DNA from: Verrucomicrobia bacterium LP2A
Lineage (GTDB): Bacteria; Verrucomicrobiota; Verrucomicrobiia; Methylacidiphilales; Methylacidiphilaceae
DNA: 64,000 nucleotides
Assembly (NCBI GenBank): GCA_000526255.1
Contig: JAFS01000001.1
Location: 1,054,001-1,118,000, forward strand
Direction: 5' to 3'
Shown here in pieces: positions 25,160 through 33,108 of this stretch. A program made the translations under genes and the position numbers. The first letter of the stretch is position 1. Every line of letters starts with the position of its first letter. The notes beneath the pieces were generated by a model. That model was not told where the DNA came from. It ran no database searches and worked only from the letters and a program-made list of their open reading frames with translations.

Positions 25160-26790
25160 CTACCAGGGAAGGTCGTCGATGACGTCGGCCGAACAGTTCT
25201 GCCGACGGTTCGCGTGCCGGGATTCCGCCGGCAATGCCCAGGTGGCGCCCAATGCCCGCGTTTCCGGGAGCAAAGGCGCGGGCGGCTCTCGCAAGCCTCC
25301 CGACCGGGCATGCGCTGCCTGCGCCGCTTTGAGCCTCCTCCGAACCTCCGACCAGAACGACCACACATGCTTCGCCCGATTCCTCGCGGGTAGGGCAAAG
25401 GTGAGGTGGCCGCCCTTGCGGGCCGGCGCGGGCGACCTCCCGCACGGCCGGACGCTCGGAGAGGCCCAAGCCTCTCCTGGCCACAACATAGGCCGCGCCC
25501 TGGTGAGAGCTGATGCCGTGACGACGCGCGTGGTTCACCGCGCCCATCACGGAAGTATAGGCCGGATCGACTTCGATCCCCTCGACTCCGGCTCGAAAAC
25601 AGGCCGCCTTGGGCAGGGAAATGGTCTTGGAGTAGCAAAACGACGAGATCTTCCTGGCGGCGGATGGACTCGCCACCTCAAGCTCAGTCCTCCTTTTCTT
25701 CAGATCCAGCCGCTCAAGGACCAGGGGAAGACCACGCTCCCGTGCCATCTCCACAATCATCCTCGCTGCGTCGCCGATGATCGCCTTGGCTTGATCTTCG
25801 GTCTTGCCGTAGAGGTTGAGATCCACCCGAAGGGCCCGCAGCAGGTTGCCGAACCGGTCCGTCTCCGCCACGGCCAGATGGTCGTGATTGATGTCGATCC
25901 CAACCGCTCCCGCCAGACGGCTTGTCGCAACGGGAACCGGCTTGGCCAGGGCGCTCGCGAAGACCCGCCAGCCCTTCCGGTCCCTCACAAAGCGGTAGCT
26001 TACAGCGACGCCGTCTCGTCTCCAGGCTGGCTTGCCGCCCTTGGTTTGCGACAGAACGATCCGGCTCGCGGCAAGCGCCTGAAGAATCTCCTCCTGGCCA
26101 TAGGCGAATCGCACGCCGGGAATGACCAGAAGCTTGCCATCCGAGGCCAGCGCATCGGGAAGACGCAGGCGCAGCGTGACACTGCCGTCTTCCTCGACCG
26201 AAGCCTGGCAGGACTGGTTGCCCGCGGTCTCGTCCTTCGAGCCGATCACGAAGAACTGGGCGCTCCGTGCGGATTGCCAATCCTTTTTCCACTCCGCATG
26301 GCTGGCGTAGCCGTTCTCCTTGAGGGCAAACTGCTTGCGGAACAGGCGGCGGGAGCCGAAGCAGAGGCGGACGCGCCCCGAGTCCCGGTCGGCGATCCGT
26401 GCCGCAAGCCTGGCGCGAAGGCTCCCAAGCCGCCGCTTCTTCTGATGAAGCTTCTCCGAGCCTGGCTCCCTCCCCGAGAGAATGCGGACGACGCTTTCGG
26501 CTCTCTGGATGCGGGATTCGGCCTCGGCGATCCACTCCGGAAGCCGCTCCCGGATCGAGGCGATCTTGCCCTCAAGGCCCACGCGAATCGCGTGGAACTG
26601 CCGGGCGGTGATCCCAAAGCGCCGCAGGAACTCGCGCTTGAGATCGCCCATCGGAATCCCCACCCGCATCCTGGCAAAGAGTGCCCGCTTGGGCTTGCCC
26701 GTAGTGATCCGCATAGGCGTCCAGAGCCGCGACCTGCTCTGCCGCCAGCCTCAAGCGCGTCTGATAGGTGAAGACCGGACGATCCCTCAT
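25160..26790 (-). pseudogene. tnpB: IS607-type TnpB, disrupted by frameshifts
   Basis: Starting at the ATG at 26790 ('MRDRPVFTYQTRLRLAAEQ'), the frame breaks near 26695 and resumes as 'KRALFARMRVGIPMGDLKRE'. It continues through a RuvC-like core: 'AVGIDINHDHLAVAETDRFG' (first Asp), 'LPLVLERLDLKKRR' (Glu), and 'HARRHGISSHQGAAYVVARR'. A second break near 25430 shifts the tail, which continues in another frame as 'KGGHLTFALPARNRAKHVW' to about 25160. This is the zinc-finger-less TnpB group that accompanies serine-recombinase IS607 elements. With at least two frameshifts it is probably inactive. Confidence 0.75.
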
Positions 26791-26799
26791 GGAGAGCCT

Positions 26800-27183
26800 C
26801 GAGCGCCTTCCTCGCCCGCATCCGCTGGTCCCGATGCTCGACCAGAATGACGCCGACCTTCGGATCGCGCAAGAGCCGCAAGAGCCCCTGCCGGGGCGGT
26901 TCACCCCGGAGCCGACGTCCCTGACCGCATCGACGATCGGCAACCGCTTGGCGAGCGCCCACTCCGTCAGCCGCGCCAACTGCCTGTCCAGATCCGTCTT
27001 CTGGTCGGCGCTGGAGACGCGCGCGTAGAGGGCAACTCCGCCGGGCTGCCTCTCCTCCGCATGCACGATCACCGTCCCGGTCGGCAACTGCTCGACCGGC
27101 ACCGGCATCTTCCCGTCCTTCCCCATCCGCCAAGCCGTCTTGGAGCCAATCCCCTGCCGCCTCGCCCAGATGCTCAGCTTCAT
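26800..27183 (-). pseudogene. tnpA: IS607-type serine recombinase TnpA, truncated
   Basis: The N-terminal MerR-like helix-turn-helix ('MKLSIWARRQGIGSKTAWRM') and the start of the resolvase domain with the catalytic Ser ('VALYARVSSADQKTDLDRQL') are readable. The frame breaks near 26893, after 'DVGSGVNR', and continues in another frame as 'GLLRLLRDPKVGVILVEHRD'. The C-terminal part of the recombinase is missing, and the sequence runs directly into the tnpB start. The element is a relic that could not transpose on its own. Confidence 0.75.
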
Positions 27184-27215
27184 AGGAAAAGAATGCCATG
27201 CAACGTGAGTTATGT

Positions 27216-28649
27216 CTATTGATTAGTCAACTGTTGGCAACCCATGGGCGATATGCGCATGATGCCCCGACTCCGCATGCTCTCCTTTGCGGTGGTGCTC
27301 CGCTGCTTTCCTGTGGTGCGTGGCCGCATGCTCATGATGCATGGCGGCCTTCTCGTGATGCTCGGCAATCGTTTGACATCCTCCCCGGTGTAAAGTCCGG
27401 AGATTCCTACGGCGCTCAATCCGGGCTTGAACCGGAATGAGCCGCTTCGGCGGGTTCCTGCTGCTGGCGACTCGGTGCCGCTCATTTCACAGGCGATCCG
27501 GGCGTGTCCCGCCCTTAGAACATTGATCGCGCCGACCACGTCGGCGTTTTCCTCAAAACCGCACTCCACACACTCGAACCTGGCTTGCGTCTGCCGATTG
27601 TCCGCCGACCCATGGCCGCAACACGGACAGGTCCGGCTCGTGTTCCGCGGCGGCACGACAACAAGCCAGCCGCCTCTCCACTCCATCTTGTACTCCAGCT
27701 GCCGCCGGAACTCGGACCATCCCTGGTCGAGAATCGACTTGTTCAGGCCAGACTTGGCCCGAACATTCCTTCCCGGATTCTCAACCGTGCCAGACGCCGA
27801 CTGGGACATGCTCCCCACCTGCAGGTCCTCCATGAACACGATCGCGTGGTTCTTGCTGATCGTGGTCGTAGCCTTGTGCAGGTAGTCGCGCCGAGCGTTG
27901 CCAATGCAACAATGAATCCTCTCAACTCGTGCTCTCGCCTTCTTCCAGTTATTGCTGCATTTCACCTTGCGGCTCATCGACTGCTGCGCTTTGCGCAACG
28001 CCGCCTCATGCCGCCTGAAACTCTTGAGCGGCGCATAGAACGTGCCATCCGAAAGCGTGGCGAAACGGGCGATGCCCATGTCGATGCCGACCGCCTCACC
28101 CTGCGGGATGGGCTGCGCCACTTCCCGCTCGGTCTGGATGCTCACACGCCACCTGCCGCCCGACAGCCTCACCGTGACGCTCTTCACTTCTCCCAACACG
28201 TCCCGGCTGGTGCGATAGCGCAACCAGCCGAGCTTCGGCAGAAAGACGCGGCTGTTGTCCTGGTCGAGCTTGATCTGCTTCGGATCGGGATAGCGGAAGC
28301 TCGCGGACCAGCTCTTCTTCTTGAAGCGCGGGAAGTCGGCGCGTTTGGCGAAGAAGTTGGCGTAGGCCCGCTCCAGATCCTTGAGCGTCTGTTGCAAGGG
28401 ATGAACAGGCGCATCGGCCAGCCATGCCGCGACACGCCCGCTCGGCAACGGAGATCCGTTGCGCCAGCCGGTAAGCAGCTTGCAGAGCCCGGCGTAGCCA
28501 AGCCTCTTCTCACCCTGCTCGTGACGCCTCTTCTGCAACGCCAGCGCCTCGTTGAACACGAAGCGGCATGCTCCGGCAAAACGACGCATCCGCCGCTCCT
28601 GGCGGCCATCCGGCCTGAGCTCAAACTTGAACGCTTGGAGCCGCCGCAT
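27216..28649 (-). CDS. tnpB: IS200/IS605-type TnpB RNA-guided nuclease, no TnpA partner
   Basis: This 477-residue protein starts at the ATG at 28649 (a TTG at 28658 is possible). The RuvC-like nuclease residues are intact: Asp in 'AVGIDMGIARFATLSDG', Glu in 'VFMEDLQVGSMS' and Asp in 'ENADVVGAINVLRAG'. The zinc finger has both Cys pairs ('TCPCCGHGSADN' and 'FECVECGFEE'). TnpB normally ends near residue 400-430. Here the frame reads through the element's right-end hairpin and adds about 45 residues of unlikely sequence. No Y1 transposase TnpA is adjacent, so the element would depend on one in trans. Confidence 0.88.
   Translation of the reverse strand: MRRLQAFKFELRPDGRQERRMRRFAGACRFVFNEALALQKRRHEQGEKRLGYAGLCKLLTGWRNGSPLPSGRVAAWLADAPVHPLQQTLKDLERAYANFFAKRADFPRFKKKSWSASFRYPDPKQIKLDQDNSRVFLPKLGWLRYRTSRDVLGEVKSVTVRLSGGRWRVSIQTEREVAQPIPQGEAVGIDMGIARFATLSDGTFYAPLKSFRRHEAALRKAQQSMSRKVKCSNNWKKARARVERIHCCIGNARRDYLHKATTTISKNHAIVFMEDLQVGSMSQSASGTVENPGRNVRAKSGLNKSILDQGWSEFRRQLEYKMEWRGGWLVVVPPRNTSRTCPCCGHGSADNRQTQARFECVECGFEENADVVGAINVLRAGHARIACEMSGTESPAAGTRRSGSFRFKPGLSAVGISGLYTGEDVKRLPSITRRPPCIMSMRPRTTGKQRSTTAKESMRSRGIMRISPMGCQQLTNQ
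27371..27410 (-). ncRNA. right-end hairpin / omegaRNA 3' region of the TnpB element
   Basis: On the minus strand the sequence reads GGAATCTCCGGACTTTACACC followed by GGGGAGGATGTCAAAC. It forms the C-TCCGG/CCGG-GGAG stem with an ACTTTACA loop that is typical of IS200/IS605 right ends. The TCAA at the end is the usual cleavage-site type. In TnpB elements this end also forms the guide-RNA scaffold. Confidence 0.55.
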
Positions 28650-28797
28650 TGTGCTCAATCATACGGGCGTATTATGATCGATGCAAACGTCCATTTTGGT
28701 CTCCGTGGAATGTCCAGTGACGAGTCCATCCAGCAACAGACACCCAGCCAAAGCCAAGGACGACCGCGATCGGCATAGGGGGCGGCAGTGAGCCGCG

Positions 28798-28841
28798 CCC
28801 CTGCCACACCACCTGGCATGCGGGTCCGCACCAGGCGGTTC
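28798..28841 (-). ncRNA. group II intron domain V
   Basis: The minus strand reads GAACCGCCTGGTGCGGACCC and then GCATGCCAGGTGGTGTGG. It folds as CCGCCTGG paired to CCAGGTGG, with an inner GCGG/CCGC helix, the compact catalytic hairpin of bacterial group II introns. It lies downstream of the maturase stop, as expected. Confidence 0.7.
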
Positions 28842-28853
28842 GAGAAGTTGAGG

Positions 28854-30224
28854 TCATGTGAGTCGAGGTACTCCAAGTTCGTCGAAGTATTTGACGGTGA
28901 GGACGCGATTCAAGCCCGCTTCGCTGTGGCCCCACCAGTGCCCGGCACCACCTGCGATTTGCGCTGCCAACTCATGATTCGCCCCCAGCGCCCTGAGCCG
29001 ACTGTAAACAGTCCTCCCGGTGCGCCAGTGCTTGAGCTGGATCGCGCGGAGTCGGTGCCTTGTCCATGAATCCAGGTCTTTAAACGCCTGAGGGGTTTGC
29101 GCGATCCGGAAGTAAGACTTCCATCCCGGCAGATATTCCCGCATCTGCTCTGCGATCTGCACCATGCCTTTGCCACCAACCCGTCGTGTGATGAGCCGTA
29201 TACGTTGTTTGAACGTGTCGAGCGCCTTAGGCGCGACGGCAATCTTGACCGTGCCCTTGGTCCACCGCCGTAGGCCGTAGCCAAGGAAGTTGCGGCCAAA
29301 GACCGGTCCCACTTCGGTTTTCTTCTCGTTCACCACCAGATGGAGCTTTGCATTTAGCTTTCTCGGCAATGCCAGCACCCGCTCGCCAGCCTTCTGACTG
29401 CGCACGTAAACGTTGCAGTCATCGGCATCACGCGCAAAGCGATGACCCCGCCGTTGCAGGTCTTGCTCCACTTCGTCCAACAGCACATTGGCCAGGAGCG
29501 GTGAGAGGGGGCCGCCTTGCGGCGTCCCTTCTGATCTGTCCATCACCACGCCACCCGGCATGATCCCTGCCTGCAAGTAGAGCCGAATCAGCCGCAGAAC
29601 GGCCTTATCGGCAATGCGCTTGGCAAGCCGGTCCATGAGGATGTCGTGATTGACCCGATCAAAGAACTTCTCCCAATCCACATCGACCACCACCTGAAAA
29701 CCTTCCTGCACATATAGCTGGGCTTGAAGCACCGCGTCATGTGCACTCCGGCCAGGGCGAAAGCCATGGCTGAATTCAGAGAATGTCGGATCCATCAACG
29801 GCTGCAAAACTTGCAGCAAGGCCTGTTGAATCAGCCGATCCATGACCGTCGGTATCCCCAATTCACGCATGCCGCCTGTCGGTTTTGGAATTTCAACGCG
29901 GCGCACAGCCTGAGGCTGATACTTTCCGGCGATGAGTTCCTTGCGAACCTGCGGCCAACGTTCCTTGAGGTGTTCGGCGGTCTGCTCAATCGTCAGTCCA
30001 TCGACGCCTGCACTACCCTTATTGGCTTTGACGCGTTTCCACGCCGCAGCCATGTTCTCACGCGATAGGACTTGCGTTAGCAAATCGTCTCGCCCCAAGC
30101 CTTCTTGTTGTTGACGCGCCGGGCGTGCTTCATCACGAGCCACATCGACACGGGCTTCATTCGCGCCAACAGTGTCCCGCCCTGGTTGTCCAGGCTTCTG
30201 ATGCGATGCACTTCCAAGCGTCAT
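28854..30224 (-). CDS. ltrA: group II intron reverse transcriptase/maturase with altered YADD box
   Basis: This 456-residue intron-encoded protein has RT blocks 'GSAGVDGLTIEQTAEHLKE', 'IPKPTGGMRELGIPTVMDRL', 'EFSHGFRPGRSAHDAVLQA' and 'SEGTPQGGPLSPLLANVLLD'. These are followed by the maturase (X) domain 'YLPGWKSYFRIAQTPQAF'. There is no HNH endonuclease domain. The catalytic YADD box reads DADD ('HRFARDADDCNVYVRS'), a TAT-to-GAT change. The two catalytic Asp residues remain, but the Tyr that contacts incoming dNTP is lost, which should weaken or abolish reverse transcription. Splicing activity could survive. Confidence 0.9.
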   Translation of the reverse strand: MTLGSASHQKPGQPGRDTVGANEARVDVARDEARPARQQQEGLGRDDLLTQVLSRENMAAAWKRVKANKGSAGVDGLTIEQTAEHLKERWPQVRKELIAGKYQPQAVRRVEIPKPTGGMRELGIPTVMDRLIQQALLQVLQPLMDPTFSEFSHGFRPGRSAHDAVLQAQLYVQEGFQVVVDVDWEKFFDRVNHDILMDRLAKRIADKAVLRLIRLYLQAGIMPGGVVMDRSEGTPQGGPLSPLLANVLLDEVEQDLQRRGHRFARDADDCNVYVRSQKAGERVLALPRKLNAKLHLVVNEKKTEVGPVFGRNFLGYGLRRWTKGTVKIAVAPKALDTFKQRIRLITRRVGGKGMVQIAEQMREYLPGWKSYFRIAQTPQAFKDLDSWTRHRLRAIQLKHWRTGRTVYSRLRALGANHELAAQIAGGAGHWWGHSEAGLNRVLTVKYFDELGVPRLT

Positions 30225-30705
30225 AACTTCCAGCTCTCCTTCTCGTTTGGCCCTTCGCCGGTTGCCCGGCTACTACGGCCTCTGCTGACTTCTCGCCCCG
30301 GCTTGCGCCGTCACCCTTTCAGGCATCAGGCGAGATCTCCCCAGGTAAGAACGCGATCCTTCCCCGCACAACCGCCAGATCTACGCGATTTCACATTGAC
30401 CACGAAAGCTTCGCAGTGATAGGCCTGCTCGCCTTGCCCAGTCGCGCCTCATATCCAGTTCTTGTCCATCGGCTCGCGGGTTCATTCCATGCTTCCTTCC
30501 CACGCTCGGTCACCCTCACGCAGTTGCACTTCCTTTCGTTCGCTGTGGCCAGCTCACGGGAGGACTTTCACCTCCAAGATCGCGCCCATGCTGGGCGCAC
30601 CTAGCCTTCCCCGCCCTGAACGGCGAGGCTTGTCGCGCTCCCGGTCAAACGGAAAGCGCTTCGCCGGGAAGCCTCGAGCCTGCGCGCGGATGGAGCTTTC
30701 CCCTA

Positions 30706-30921
30706 TCATTTCGGTCTTGGAAACCGCGAGACGAGAATCGTCCCTCCGAAAGGCGCGGCTTGCTTGAGAAAGCGATTGATGTTCTGGCCTTCGATGTGCT
30801 TAAAACAGGCAATCTTGCTCTCCTCTAGAAGGCTGACAACGTAGAATTCAGGGAATTGCGTCGAATGGGAATCACCGAAAAGCGTCCCATCCCGAATCAG
30901 GGCCCCGCGCCAATGAGACAT
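30706..30921 (-). CDS. possible small ORF or gene fragment (SGNH-like)
   Basis: This 71-residue frame contains 'GTLFGDSHSTQFPEFYVVSL', which recalls the GDSH nucleophile block of SGNH hydrolases. It then runs 'FLKQAAPFGGTILVSRF'. Composition is protein-like, unlike the shadow frames nearby. It is too short for a complete enzyme, so it may be the remains of an acyltransferase-type gene cut by the intron or TnpB insertions. It overlaps the start of the plus-strand gene at 30913. Support is weak. Confidence 0.25.
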   Translation of the reverse strand: MSHWRGALIRDGTLFGDSHSTQFPEFYVVSLLEESKIACFKHIEGQNINRFLKQAAPFGGTILVSRFPRPK

Positions 30922-31155
30922 CTTCGCTTTTCGCAAACCGGGCTGCTTTTCGCCGGCCTGATTCTCTTTCTCCACGGCGCGGAGGCGAGCGGAGAAACGA
31001 TGCTCGTGAAGACCTCGAAGGGCTACCGGCTGTCGATCCTCCCGGCGATGGGTGCGGAGAAGGTCGAGCGCAAGCCGCAGGAAGCCAAAGGAAAGGTCCG
31101 GATCGAAGCCCTGAAGGAGACGGTCTACGGCAAAGCCGAGGCGCCCCAGAAGTAG
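30913..31155 (+). CDS. small exported protein of unknown function
   Basis: This 80-residue product has a signal peptide ('MRHLRFSQTGLLFAGLILFL', ending around 'GAEASG'). The mature part is basic and hydrophilic ('KTSKGYRLSILPAMGAEKVE'). No Shine-Dalgarno sequence is evident, and an upstream in-frame ATG at 30856 would hide the signal, so the start is chosen on the signal peptide alone. No family is recognised. Confidence 0.45.
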   Translation: MRHLRFSQTGLLFAGLILFLHGAEASGETMLVKTSKGYRLSILPAMGAEKVERKPQEAKGKVRIEALKETVYGKAEAPQK

Positions 31156-31338
31156 CGCCGACCGTTGATGCCCGCCAGAGTAAGAATGCGGCTCGGATCC
31201 AGGGCACAGCCTCCCCAAAGCGGGCGAACGGCTTCGCAGGCCACCGGAGAGAGCTTTAGCTTCCCATCCAAACGGCTCTTGTTGCCAGCCACCCGGATCT
31301 GTGCCATCCGGTCCGTGGGATGCGCCTGGGGGATCTGC

Positions 31339-32319
31339 TCAGGGAGCGGGTGCGACGAGCTTTTGAGCGAGCTCCTTGCCCATTGCGGGATCGATCTCGC
31401 CAACCTTTTGGCTCGCTTCGACCATCTTTTCTTTCTGGCCCGTTGCCTTGTACAGCGTAGCGAGATTGTACCAAGCCGCTCCATAATCGGGCTTGAGATG
31501 CACCGCCTTCCGGGTCGCGGCAATCGCTGCATCGTACTTCTTCAATTCCGCATAGGCGCAACCGAGGTTGCCCCAGGCCTCCGGAAGATCGGAGCGGAGC
31601 TGTGTCGCTTTTTCCAAGGCCGTGACCGCCTCTTGGTGCCGCCCAAGCTCCACATAGGCCGCACCGAGGTCTGACCAGGCCCTGCCGAAGTCCTCCTTTT
31701 GCGCTACGGCCGTCTTCAGGGCATCGACCGCTTCCGAGTATTGGCCGAGGTAGGCATAGCAGGTCCCCAAGTTGCACCACGCCTTGGCGAACTCCCGCTT
31801 TTTCTGGATCGCTTCCCGGTAGGCCCGGATGGCCTCGTGATACTGGTTCAACTTCTCGTAGGAGAGACCGAGGAAAAACCAGCTGGCCGCCTCGTTCGGG
31901 TAGGCGCTGGTCCATTTCCGGGAGAGATCGAGCAGCTGCCTCCACTCCTTCTTATTTTCCAGGGCGATCGCGCGCTCGAAGTAGGGCAGCTCCGGATCCT
32001 CGCCCCCTTGCGTGCCGTGCAGCCCCTTGATATCCGATTGGCGAAAGTGACTCTCCGACATCTCCTCGATGGGGACGGCGACATCCCGAATGCCCGAGCT
32101 CTCGGATAGGACCTGGTCCCCGACCGGCGAGGAAGAAAAAGCCACTCGACCTTCGCCCGCGGTCGATGCCCCGACCGAAACAGGAAGCAGCCCGAGTCCC
32201 GCCGCGAGGCAGAGGAGGAAGGGAAAGCCAAACGCCCGTTCGCTTTCCCGGCGGCCGCTCCTCCTGCTCCCGGAGGATGACCCGCAGTAACCAAGGAGAT
32301 CCCGGCAAAGAGCTTTCAT
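31339..32319 (-). CDS. exported TPR repeat protein
   Basis: The start at 32319 gives 326 residues with a signal-like hydrophobic stretch at about residues 32-50 ('FGFPFLLCLAAGLGLLPVSV') behind an unusually long basic N-region. From residue about 110 to 315 there are five to six TPR units, such as 'AASWFFLGLSYEKLNQYHEA', 'AKAWCNLGTCYAYLGQYSEA' and 'GAAWYNLATLYKATGQKEK'. It is probably a periplasmic protein-interaction scaffold. The TPR consensus is very regular, so the fold is certain; the role is not. Confidence 0.8.
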   Translation of the reverse strand: MKALCRDLLGYCGSSSGSRRSGRRESERAFGFPFLLCLAAGLGLLPVSVGASTAGEGRVAFSSSPVGDQVLSESSGIRDVAVPIEEMSESHFRQSDIKGLHGTQGGEDPELPYFERAIALENKKEWRQLLDLSRKWTSAYPNEAASWFFLGLSYEKLNQYHEAIRAYREAIQKKREFAKAWCNLGTCYAYLGQYSEAVDALKTAVAQKEDFGRAWSDLGAAYVELGRHQEAVTALEKATQLRSDLPEAWGNLGCAYAELKKYDAAIAATRKAVHLKPDYGAAWYNLATLYKATGQKEKMVEASQKVGEIDPAMGKELAQKLVAPAP

Positions 32320-32658
32320 GGGAAGAAGCGCCGCTAGATGATTTCTTGGAGGCAATTCCATCTGTGGATGATCGTTCGTTCCCTGGGAGTATGGCCGGAG
32401 GGAGCCTTTTTGCCAAAAGAATAAGCGTAAGCCCGGATGTTTTTTGCCAAGCTGCGCGAAGAGTGGGCGGACCGGGAGCGGGCGGCCGGTGGGTGCACTC
32501 CAGGATGCACCTTAAGGGGAGCGCGGAAGGGCGACGGGAATCGAACCGCCGAACGATGATCGGCGCGAAACGGCGCGAGCACGGCCAAAGAGGTTGCCGT
32601 TTTCCCGGCATGGCGGCATAAGGGTGGGGCAAAGGCATTTTACGACCTCCTGCCGCTG
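32320..32658. other. 339-bp gap without a recognisable gene
   Basis: The stretch contains a short direct repeat (TTTTTGCCAA near 32408 and again near 32440). It also has a segment near 32530 that superficially resembles a T-arm (GGTTCGATTCCC on the minus strand), but no acceptor stem can be paired. Otherwise it is featureless. Confidence 0.4.
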
Positions 32659-33108
32659 ATGGCCCTCTTCTTCCTCGATCTCACCCAGCGCCCGCCACGC
32701 AGCCCACGGCTGCGCCTGGGAGGCCACGTCTGCCTCCCTCGCCTGCTCGACAAGGGGCGAGCCCAGCTCGCCGGCAAGGCGGGCGACTACCGGTACAACT
32801 GCCCGCTCGATCAGCGCTGGTTTGCCTTTACCGGCCTCTCGGCCGATGCCCTTCTCGCCGAGATGGCCAAGGAACGGAGCGATGGCGAGCTATTGGCCTG
32901 GATCGTCACAAACGCACCTCTCCACCGCGACCCATGGGAAATCGCCTCCTGGTCGGCCTTCATGGAGGCCCGCGCTCCCGGGGACGCCGAATCGCACCAG
33001 ATCTTCGCGGAAAAGATCCAAAAGCTCGCCCCGAATCGGGAAGATGTCGTCAGCTGGTTCGACCTCCTCGACCTGGACGACTACGTCTCCTTCGGCGGAA
33101 AGGCCTAG
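32659..33108 (+). CDS. DUF5069 domain protein
   Basis: This 149-residue protein begins with the DUF5069 signature 'DLTQRPPRSPRLRLGGHVCL'. It continues with 'PRLLDKGRAQLAGKAGDYRY' and 'NCPLDQRWFAFTGLSADAL'. It is soluble with no signal peptide. The family is common in Verrucomicrobia and Planctomycetes and has no assigned function. Its TAG stop coincides with the stop of the converging VOC-Nudix gene. Confidence 0.82.
   Translation: MALFFLDLTQRPPRSPRLRLGGHVCLPRLLDKGRAQLAGKAGDYRYNCPLDQRWFAFTGLSADALLAEMAKERSDGELLAWIVTNAPLHRDPWEIASWSAFMEARAPGDAESHQIFAEKIQKLAPNREDVVSWFDLLDLDDYVSFGGKA

Larger units (their letters stand above)
28769..30600 (-). mobile_element. group II intron
   Basis: On the minus strand the intron begins GTGCGCCCAGCATGGGCGCG at 30600, a standard group II 5' end (GUGYG-type). 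It ends near 28769 after a domain V and a short domain VI with ...CCCCCTATGCCGAT. The span of about 1.83 kb fits an intron with a maturase open frame in domain IV. The 5' exon contains a hairpin (CCTCGCC-GTTCA-GGGCGGGG, about 30606-30628), so insertion was next to a stem-loop. The exact 3' boundary is uncertain by a few bases. Confidence 0.75.

Noticed and set aside
25065-26771. Long plus-strand open frame of 568 codons
   Set aside because: It is the antisense of the IS607-type tnpB; the translation is Pro/Arg-rich with no family pattern, while the minus strand shows RuvC motifs.
27361-27430. CRISPR-like short repeat at the TnpB right end
   Set aside because: There is a single hairpin only, with no repeat-spacer periodicity; it fits an IS200/IS605 end.
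32520-32620. Possible tRNA on the minus strand (GGTTCGATTCCC)
   Set aside because: The T-arm-like loop has mismatched stem bases, no complementary acceptor strand is found, and no anticodon arm can be placed.
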